A stretch of 26,665 bases of DNA from Donghicola sp041224595 (lineage in GTDB: Bacteria > Pseudomonadota > Alphaproteobacteria > Rhodobacterales > Rhodobacteraceae): contig NZ_JBGFGN010000112.1 in assembly GCF_041224595.1 (NCBI RefSeq), positions 1-26,665 on the forward strand. Direction: 5' to 3'. Shown here one piece after another: positions 20,997 to 26,665 of the stretch. A model generated the notes under the pieces. The model did not search any database. It had not been told where the DNA came from and saw only the letters and a program-made list of their open reading frames with translations. Every line of letters starts with the position of its first letter. The first letter of the stretch is position 1. The position numbers and the translations under genes were made by a program.

Positions 20997-22172
20997 ATGA
21001 ACGGAGCAGATACCGCCTGGATTCTCGTGGCGACCGCTCTTGTACTGTTTATGTCCCTGCCGGGTCTGGCCATGTTCTATGGCGGTCTGGTGCGGGCACG
21101 GAACGTTCTGTCGGTCTTTATGCACGTGTTCATGATCGCGGCGCTGATGAGTGTGCTATGGTTGATCGCGGGCTACTCGATCGCATTCGGCGAGGGCGAC
21201 GCTCTCTGGGGTGGCTTGGGCAAGGCATTCCTGAACGGCATCGACGCAGACACCCTGTCGGGCACCCTGCCCGAGGTCCTGTTCTTCGCCTTCCAGATGA
21301 CCTTTGCGGTGATCACCCCCGCGCTGATCGTTGGCGCCTATGTCGAGCGTATTGGCTTTGGCTTCGTTCTGGCGTTCTCGGCGCTGTGGATGCTGTTGGT
21401 CTACGCGCCCGTGACCCACTGGATCTGGGGCGGCGGTCTGATGGCAGACGGCGGCATCTGGGGCGAAACCGGCACCAAGGACTTTGCCGGTGGCATCGTT
21501 GTCCACGAAACCGCAGGTCTGGCGGCGCTGCTCTTGGCCGTCATGCTTGGTCGTCGCAAAGACGCGTCCAAGCCCCCGCATAACCCGGGCATGGTCGCCG
21601 CTGGCGCTGGCATGCTGTGGGTCGGTTGGTTCGGCTTTAACGGCGGTTCGCAACTGGCAGCCGATGGCGGCGCAGCCATGGCGATCACTGTGACCCACAT
21701 TTCGGCTGCCGCAGCGACGCTGTCTTGGGCCGCATGGGAACGCATCAAGTTCGGCCGCGCATCCTTGATTGGCGCTGTCACCGGCACCATCGCAGGTCTG
21801 GCCTCGATCACCCCCGCGTCTGGCTTTGTCGGCCCCATTGAGGCCCTGATCATCGGTCTGGTCGCAGGTATTCTGTGTCAGGAAGCGGTCAACTTGATCC
21901 GCAACAAGATGCAGATTGACGACACCTTGGATGTGTTCGCAGTGCACGGTGTTGGTGGCATCTTCGGCACCATCATGATCGCAGCGTTCGGCGCGGGCAG
22001 CTGGACCGCGCAGCTGGGTGCTCTGGCGGTTGTCGGTGTCTACACGCTAGTGGTCAGCTTCATCATCGCCAAAGTGGTTGGCATCTTCTTCCCGCTGCGT
22101 GTGGATGCCGAGACCGAGCACGAAGGGCTCGATCTGGCGGTCCACGGCGAGCGTGCCTATCACCACGATTAG
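20997..22172 (+). CDS. amtB: Ammonium transporter AmtB
   Basis: This is an ammonium channel protein of 391 residues and 11 expected transmembrane helices. Family features are AWILVATALVLFMSLPGLAMFYGGLVRARNVLSV at the N-terminus, FAFQMTFAVITPALI, the conduction-pore histidines His170 (VVHETAGLAALL) and His317 (FAVHGVGGIFGT), and GWFGFNGGSQLAADGGAAMAI. AGGAGGA 6 bases before the ATG sets the start at 20997; an earlier ATG at 20955 adds 14 unlikely residues. amtB usually follows glnK, whose product blocks the channel when nitrogen is plentiful. No glnK is next to it here. Its last four bases overlap the convergent glycerate kinase gene. Confidence 0.95.
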   Translation: MNGADTAWILVATALVLFMSLPGLAMFYGGLVRARNVLSVFMHVFMIAALMSVLWLIAGYSIAFGEGDALWGGLGKAFLNGIDADTLSGTLPEVLFFAFQMTFAVITPALIVGAYVERIGFGFVLAFSALWMLLVYAPVTHWIWGGGLMADGGIWGETGTKDFAGGIVVHETAGLAALLLAVMLGRRKDASKPPHNPGMVAAGAGMLWVGWFGFNGGSQLAADGGAAMAITVTHISAAAATLSWAAWERIKFGRASLIGAVTGTIAGLASITPASGFVGPIEALIIGLVAGILCQEAVNLIRNKMQIDDTLDVFAVHGVGGIFGTIMIAAFGAGSWTAQLGALAVVGVYTLVVSFIIAKVVGIFFPLRVDAETEHEGLDLAVHGERAYHHD

Positions 22173-23374
22173 GGGCGGTAGAGCACGCCAAGGTCGGCGA
22201 CATTTGTTCCGGTGGCACCCGTCATCAGCAAATCGCCGGCCGCTTTCAAAGCGTGATAACTATCGTTGTTCTTGAGCGCCGCGGCGGGGTCCACCCCTGC
22301 CGCGCGCATCTTTTTCAGGGTTTGGCCATTCACCACGGCCCCTGCCGCATCAGTCGGCCCATCGCGCCCATCTGTGCCGCCCTGGATATAGGTCCAGCCC
22401 GCAGGCCAACCCTCTTCTTCGGCCTTCATCGCCAGACGCAGGGCCAGTTCCTGATTACGACCCCCCATCCCTTTGCCTTTGACCTGAACGGTGCATTCGC
22501 CGCCGATCAGCCATAGCCCCGAAGGCAGCTTGGCCAGACGCTCCACCGCGTCTTTGACATCCTCTGTCAGGGGCGGCGTCAAAACTTTGGCCTCGGGCGC
22601 CTGCTCTTTCATGGTCGCAACAGACACGTCGTTCGAACCAATGATCCGCGTGTCCGTCTCTGGCACATCGCGTTTCTTCGGAGCCTCCCGCAGATGGTTG
22701 CGCACCTCTTGCGAGACTTTGCCGTAGCAGAAATAGCCGCGCAGGGCTTGCACTGCATCTTCGGGTGTTCCCAAGGGCGCGAGCGTCGGGCCAGAGGCCA
22801 CAGCGCGCAGGTCGTCCCCGATCACGTCAGACAGCACCAAGGCCGTCACACGCGCAGGGTCTGCTGCAATCGCGAGGCCCCCGCCCTTGATCCGGCTCAG
22901 CTGCTGGCGAACCAGATTCATCACCTCGATCGGGGCGCCGCTGGCCAGTAGGGCTTTGGTCACTCTGACTTTATCATCCAGAGTCAATCCTTTGGCGGGC
23001 GCTGGAAGCATTGCCGATGCGCCGCCGGAAATCAGGATCACCAGATGGTCGTCTCTGCCGAGGCCCTCTGCCATCTCAAGAATAGCGTTAGCCGCAGCCT
23101 CGCCCTCGGGATCGGGCACCGGATGGCCTGCGCGCATCACCGGCACGCCAAGGTCATCAAAAACGTTCTCGCGGTGGGTGACGATCAACGCTTGCTTCGG
23201 CGTCACGGCCTCTAGTACTGGGGCAATCATGCGCGGCGCCGCCTTGCCGACGGCCACAACGCTCAGATGCGCGGGGGCACCGAACTCCAGATCGGGCAAC
23301 GCCCGTGTAACAGCACCCGCGGGATCGGCGGCCGCCACCCCCGCATCCCAGATCGCACGCAACTTAGGTTTCAT
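22169..23374 (-). CDS. Glycerate 2-kinase, GckA/TtuD (MOFRL) family
   Basis: The protein has 401 residues. The N-terminal part holds VVAVGKAAPRM, GHPVPDPEGEAAA and LILISGGASAMLPAPA; the MOFRL C-terminal part (about 285-395) has LIGGECTVQVKGKGMGGRNQELAL and GGTDGRDGPTDAAGAVV. This family phosphorylates D-glycerate, giving 2-phosphoglycerate, in the serine cycle, tartrate and glyoxylate use. Its ATG overlaps the stop of the ABC ATPase gene (TAATG), so it is the last gene of the peptide-transporter operon. That partnership suggests the transporter may carry something that yields glycerate, which is inference. The 3' end overlaps amtB by four bases with no room for a terminator. Confidence 0.92.
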   Translation of the reverse strand: MKPKLRAIWDAGVAAADPAGAVTRALPDLEFGAPAHLSVVAVGKAAPRMIAPVLEAVTPKQALIVTHRENVFDDLGVPVMRAGHPVPDPEGEAAANAILEMAEGLGRDDHLVILISGGASAMLPAPAKGLTLDDKVRVTKALLASGAPIEVMNLVRQQLSRIKGGGLAIAADPARVTALVLSDVIGDDLRAVASGPTLAPLGTPEDAVQALRGYFCYGKVSQEVRNHLREAPKKRDVPETDTRIIGSNDVSVATMKEQAPEAKVLTPPLTEDVKDAVERLAKLPSGLWLIGGECTVQVKGKGMGGRNQELALRLAMKAEEEGWPAGWTYIQGGTDGRDGPTDAAGAVVNGQTLKKMRAAGVDPAAALKNNDSYHALKAAGDLLMTGATGTNVADLGVLYRP

Positions 23375-25173
23375 TACCCTGCCTTCAGAATCTCCTCGAT
23401 AGGGTCATGTTCTGCCACCCAGTGATTTGGCGCAACCTCTTGAAGTTCGGGCATGTAGCCCCTTTGCCCCTTTTTCGACGGCAAGAAGCGCAATTGTGCC
23501 CCCGGCTCTAGCGGAGATGGCAATTCCCCGGGCAGTTTCACACGGTCCCGCGCCCGTTCAAGGTTCGGATCGGGGATTGGTACGGCAGAGATCAGGGACT
23601 GTGTGTAAGGGTGCCTTGCGGCTTCGTAGATCGCATGGCGGTCCGCCAGTTCGACCACGCGGCCCAGATAGAGCACCATGATACGGTGGCTGATCTCGCG
23701 AACCACAGCCAGATCGTGGCTAATAAAGATCATCGATAGGCCAAGATCGCTCTGCAACTCTTTGAGCAGTTTGATGATTTGCGCTTGAATGGACACGTCC
23801 AACGCCGATACGGCCTCGTCGCAGATCACCAGTTTTGGGTTATTGATCATCGCCCGCGCGATGCCGACGCGCTGGTTCTGGCCACCGGACAATTCGTGCG
23901 GGTAGCGGTTGATCATCCGCACGTCCAGCCCGACCTTCTCCATCATTTCGGCGACCAGCTTTTTGCGTGCGGAGTGACCGAGTTCAGGGCGGAAGGTTTT
24001 CAGCGGCTCCGCGATCGAGGCGCTGATCGTCATGCGGGGATCAAGGCTGGCGAGCGGGTCCTGAAACACCAGTTGCAGGTCTTTGCGCTGACGGGTCATT
24101 TCGCGTTTGGTCATGCCGTCCAGATCACGGCCAAGCCAACTGACACTGCCCTGCACTTCGGGCAAGAGCTGCAAAACCGCGCGGGCCAAGGTGGATTTTC
24201 CGCACCCAGACTCGCCCACGACCCCCAGTGTTTCCCCCACCCGCAGGTCAAAGCTGACACCATCCACGGCCCGCAAGGTCTGGCTTTTGGGGAAGATACC
24301 GCCTGCTTTCTTGACCTGAAAATGCACCTTGGCGTCGCGCACTTTGAGGACCGGATCAGCGTCGCTGACGGGGTTCATGGCAATCTCTTCGGCATCGATA
24401 CGGGGCATCGAGTCGAGTAGCTTCCGTGTATAGGCGTCCTTGGGCGCATAGAAGATGTCGCTGGCGCTGCCTTCCTCGACATATGCGCCGTGTTTCATCA
24501 CGCAGATGCGGTCGCACATGCGCGCCACCACGCCCATATCGTGGGTGATCAGGGCAATTGCAGTGCCTTCTTCGCGTTGCAGGTTTGCCATCAAGTCCAG
24601 AATTTCAGCCTGCACCGTCACATCCAGCGCCGTTGTCGGTTCGTCAGCAATCAACAGGCGCGGATTGCAGAGCATGGCCTGCGCGATCATCACCCGCTGG
24701 CGCATCCCACCGGACAATTCATGCGGATACTGGTCCAGACGCGCCCGCGCTTCGGGAATGCGAACGCGGTCGAGCCATTCGTAGCACTGCTGCCGCGCTT
24801 CGGACCCGCGCAGGCTTTTGTGGAACTTCAGCACCTCGGCCATCTGCTGGCCCACGGTCAGGTGGGGGGTCAACGCGGTCAGCGGGTCTTGGAAGATCAT
24901 GGACATGGACGCGCCGCGGATCTTGTTCGCCTTGGCCACGGGCAGGCCAATCAGTTCTTGGCCATTCAGCTGCGCCGAGCCTGTGATCCGCCCATTGTCT
25001 GCGAGCAGTCCCATGGCCGCCATAAAGGTCTGCGATTTGCCCGAGCCGGACTCGCCAACAATCCCAAGGCATTCGCCCGCGCCGATGCGGAAGTTCACGC
25101 CTTTGACCGCTTCGACCGCCCCGTCGGGGGTGTCGAAGGTCACGGTCATGTCTTTTACCTCGAAAACACTCAT
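23374..25173 (-). CDS. Fused two-domain ABC ATPase of a dipeptide/oligopeptide transporter (DppD-DppF type)
   Basis: The protein has 599 residues and contains two complete nucleotide-binding domains. The first has Walker A GESGSGKS (40-47), signature LSGGMRQR (153-160) and Walker B LLIADEPT (173-180). The second has GESGCGKST (320-328), LSGGQNQR (428-435) and Walker B LVICDEAVSALD (448-459). Each is followed by the C-terminal extension typical of peptide/nickel transporters (for example RHPYTQSLISAVPIPDP). It powers import together with the two permeases encoded upstream. The gene starts one base after the permease stop, with AAGGA upstream. The two halves are separate genes in E. coli but often fused in Rhizobiales and Rhodobacterales. 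Confidence 0.95.
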   Translation of the reverse strand: MSVFEVKDMTVTFDTPDGAVEAVKGVNFRIGAGECLGIVGESGSGKSQTFMAAMGLLADNGRITGSAQLNGQELIGLPVAKANKIRGASMSMIFQDPLTALTPHLTVGQQMAEVLKFHKSLRGSEARQQCYEWLDRVRIPEARARLDQYPHELSGGMRQRVMIAQAMLCNPRLLIADEPTTALDVTVQAEILDLMANLQREEGTAIALITHDMGVVARMCDRICVMKHGAYVEEGSASDIFYAPKDAYTRKLLDSMPRIDAEEIAMNPVSDADPVLKVRDAKVHFQVKKAGGIFPKSQTLRAVDGVSFDLRVGETLGVVGESGCGKSTLARAVLQLLPEVQGSVSWLGRDLDGMTKREMTRQRKDLQLVFQDPLASLDPRMTISASIAEPLKTFRPELGHSARKKLVAEMMEKVGLDVRMINRYPHELSGGQNQRVGIARAMINNPKLVICDEAVSALDVSIQAQIIKLLKELQSDLGLSMIFISHDLAVVREISHRIMVLYLGRVVELADRHAIYEAARHPYTQSLISAVPIPDPNLERARDRVKLPGELPSPLEPGAQLRFLPSKKGQRGYMPELQEVAPNHWVAEHDPIEEILKAG

Positions 25174-25174
25174 A

Positions 25175-26104
25175 TCAGCGGTCCTTCGGGTCTAGGGCGT
25201 CACGCAAGCCATCGCCGATAAAGAACAGGCTGATGATGGTGACGAGAAAGAAAAACAGCGGGATGAACAGCTGCCAGATGGTGCCATAAAGGATCGTACC
25301 CGCCCCTTCGGAAATCAGCGCCCCGAGCGAAGTTTGCGGCTCTTGGACCCCAAGACCGAGGAAGCTGATGAAGCTCTCGATCAGGATCATGAGCGGGACG
25401 AGGAGCGAGGCAAAGACGACCACGAGGCCCAAAAGGTTCGGAATTATGTGTCGCAGGATGATGGTGAACCAGCCGACTCCACAGGCTTTGGCCGCCTCAA
25501 CAAATTCACGGTTTTTCAGGGATAGGGTCTGGCCACGTACGATCCGCGCCATTTCCAGCCAGCTGATGATCCCGATGCCCACGAACAGCATAAAGAAAGA
25601 GCGTTCAAACATCACCATCAGCAGGATGATGATAAACATATAGGGAATGGCGATCATGATATCGACAAAGCGCATCATGAGCCCGTCGACCCAGCCGCCC
25701 ACGAAACCGGCTGTCGCGCCATAGATCGTGCCGATGGTCACGGCGACGATCGCGCCGATGACACCAACGATCAGCGAGGTGCGCGTCGCCTGAATTGTGC
25801 GGGAATAGAGATCGCGCCCCAACTCGTCGACGCCGAAGAAATGGCCGCTTTCGATTGAGGGCGCACCCTTTTCGGCGACCATGCCCATGACGTTCCAATC
25901 GATTTCTTCGTTCGACCAGACGGCGAAGTACGGCCCGATGATAACGAAAAGCACCACGAGAAGCAGCGCAACGACAGCACCCGTGGCCGCTTTGTTCCGC
26001 AAAAACCGGCGACGAGCGTCAGCCCAAAGAGAACGACCCTTGATATCCGCAGCCTCGTCCAAGGCTTCGGTGATCCGGTCCATTCGGTCTGAATTTGCGA
26101 TCAT
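25175..26104 (-). CDS. ABC transporter permease, OppC/DppC type
   Basis: The protein has 309 residues. A charged N-terminus (about 1-40, GRSLWADARRRFLRNKAA) of the OppC_N type is followed by a first transmembrane helix (43-62), a periplasmic loop with HFFGVDELGRDLYSRTI, and the binding-protein-dependent permease domain with five more helices. The EAA loop that contacts the ATPase is EFVEAAKACGVGWFTIILRHIIPN. It pairs with the OppB-type permease upstream, whose gene ends 12 bases before. The substrate (peptide or another compound) cannot be told, and no binding-protein gene is in the window. Confidence 0.94.
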   Translation of the reverse strand: MIANSDRMDRITEALDEAADIKGRSLWADARRRFLRNKAATGAVVALLLVVLFVIIGPYFAVWSNEEIDWNVMGMVAEKGAPSIESGHFFGVDELGRDLYSRTIQATRTSLIVGVIGAIVAVTIGTIYGATAGFVGGWVDGLMMRFVDIMIAIPYMFIIILLMVMFERSFFMLFVGIGIISWLEMARIVRGQTLSLKNREFVEAAKACGVGWFTIILRHIIPNLLGLVVVFASLLVPLMILIESFISFLGLGVQEPQTSLGALISEGAGTILYGTIWQLFIPLFFFLVTIISLFFIGDGLRDALDPKDR

Positions 26105-26116
26105 ATCTCAGGCCCC

Positions 26117-26638
26117 TTAGTAGCGGATCTTGGGGTCAAGCCAAGCATAAACAATGTCGGCTATCAGGTTGAAAAGAATTGTCAAAGCGCCATACAGGAT
26201 CGTCACCCCCAGCATCACCGCATAGTCGCGGTTGAGCGCCGCGTTGACGTAATGCAGACCCACACCGCCGGTCGAAAAATAGAGGTCGATCACCACAGAG
26301 CCGGTGATCATCGCCACAAAGGACGGCCCCAAGTAGCTGACCACGGGCATCAGGGCGGGCTTCATCGCGTGGCGCCAGATAATGGTGCTGTTCGGCAGCC
26401 CCTTGGCCCGCGCGGTGCGAACGAAATTGGAATGCAAAACTTCCAGCATCGCGGTGCGCTGGATGCGTGCGATCGAGGCCATGTAGCTGGTGGACAAAGC
26501 GATCACCGGCATGACCACGTATTGCCTGTCAACGGCGGAGTAAAATTCGGCCATTGTGGCGGAGCAAAAGTCGGCCAGTTTGGGGCGAGCGCCTTGGAGC
26601 GTGCGGCCCTCATATAGCAAGCCCGGTCCAAGGCGCAT
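26117..26638 (-). pseudogene. ABC permease, OppB/DppB type, 5' part replaced by an IS end
   Basis: About 136 residues of a genuine OppB-type permease remain, from YVVMPVIALSTSYMASIARI to the end (26117-26526). They include the EAA loop NFVRTARAKGLPNSTIIWRHAMKP and the conserved end FNLIADIVYAWLDPKIRY. A full OppB has about 310-340 residues, so the N-terminal half is missing. Upstream of 26527 the frame stays open into the IS end and starts with an ATG at 26638, giving about 37 IS-derived residues (MRLGPGLLYEGRT...) that do not belong to a permease. The fusion would lack the first helices, so the transporter is probably not functional in this strain. Confidence 0.88.
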
Positions 26639-26665
26639 TGGCCGTCAGGCCAATTCTGTGAGGTT
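26527..26665 (-). mobile_element. End of an IS21-family-like element (probably the istB end)
   Basis: From 26527 rightwards the plus strand starts TGTCAACGGCGGAGTAAAA and carries two repeats, GGCGGAGTAAAATTCGGCCA (26534-26553) and GGCGGAGCAAAAGTCGGCCA (26558-26577). The first 27 bases match the left-hand IS end at 23 positions. Farther in, ATTGGCC (26637-26643) and GGCCAAT (26648-26654) form a stem-loop, and there is no IstA-like start, so this is probably the opposite (istB) end. The OppB reading frame loses its family resemblance exactly here. Confidence 0.75.

Noticed and set aside
24490..25221. Plus-strand open frame opposite the ABC ATPase
   Set aside because: Its sequence shows no family features, whereas the minus strand has two complete sets of ABC motifs.
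1..26665. Window as a small circle carrying a single IS21-like copy
   Set aside because: The flanks ATTGCC and CCTGCC do not form the 4-8 base target duplication expected for one insertion; two insertions fit better.
1..26665. CRISPR arrays, tRNA and rRNA genes
   Set aside because: I looked for regularly spaced repeats, tRNA cloverleaf signals and conserved rRNA blocks and saw none.

Overview
The window looks like a piece of an alphaproteobacterial genome, most likely Rhodobacterales (Roseobacter group). The grounds are the moderately high GC content, the style of the protein families (VC_2705-type symporter with a DUF4212 partner, DUF294 protein, DUF1045 plus PhnM-like pair, fused Dpp-type ATPase, XRE-cupin regulator next to an omega-amino acid:pyruvate aminotransferase) and a classical cobalamin riboswitch. 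This placement is inference; no rRNA, tRNA or other taxonomic marker is present.

Layout. 1-136 is the end of an IS21-like insertion sequence that cuts off a chemotaxis kinase. 137-1855 (minus strand) is the start of a chemotaxis operon: STAS protein, CheY, truncated CheA. 1975-2559 (minus) is an XRE-cupin regulator divergent from a class III aminotransferase (2671-3990). 4033-4863 (minus) is a secreted SMP-30-like beta-propeller divergent from a second HTH regulator (4987-5769), which is followed by a 2OG-Fe(II) oxygenase (5805-6719). 6823-7843 holds a small lipoprotein and a membrane protein. 7888-8052 is a cobalamin riboswitch followed by one small unknown gene (8153-8431). 8796-13558 is an acetate-use operon (acs, an adenylate kinase, the two symporter subunits) ending in two tandem terminators. 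13661-17452 is a cNMP/CBS/nucleotidyltransferase protein, a small membrane protein and a membrane-bound PAS plus DEDDh exonuclease. 17550-19560 is a DUF1045 and PhnM-like pair. A gap of about 690 bases with stem-loops follows, then a flavin reductase (20254-20766), an ammonium transporter (20997-22172), and on the minus strand an oligopeptide-type ABC transporter with a glycerate kinase (22169-26526). The last permease is cut by another IS21-like end (26527-26665).

How the genes fit together. Acs turns acetate, CoA and ATP into acetyl-CoA, AMP and PPi. The adenylate kinase directly behind it can return AMP to ADP, and the two-subunit sodium:solute symporter can bring the acid in. The DUF294 protein has a cyclic-nucleotide-binding domain, two CBS domains (often adenosine-nucleotide sensors) and a GlnD-like nucleotidyltransferase motif, which suggests nucleotide- or energy-dependent control of this uptake and activation module. 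The PAS-exonuclease that follows is an unusual membrane protein and the best candidate here for a poorly described system.

The two window ends carry IS21-like termini that appear to have the same orientation and reach 136 and 139 bases into the element. This is what a short-read contig bounded by a repeated IS would look like, and it means cheA and oppB are probably disrupted in this strain.
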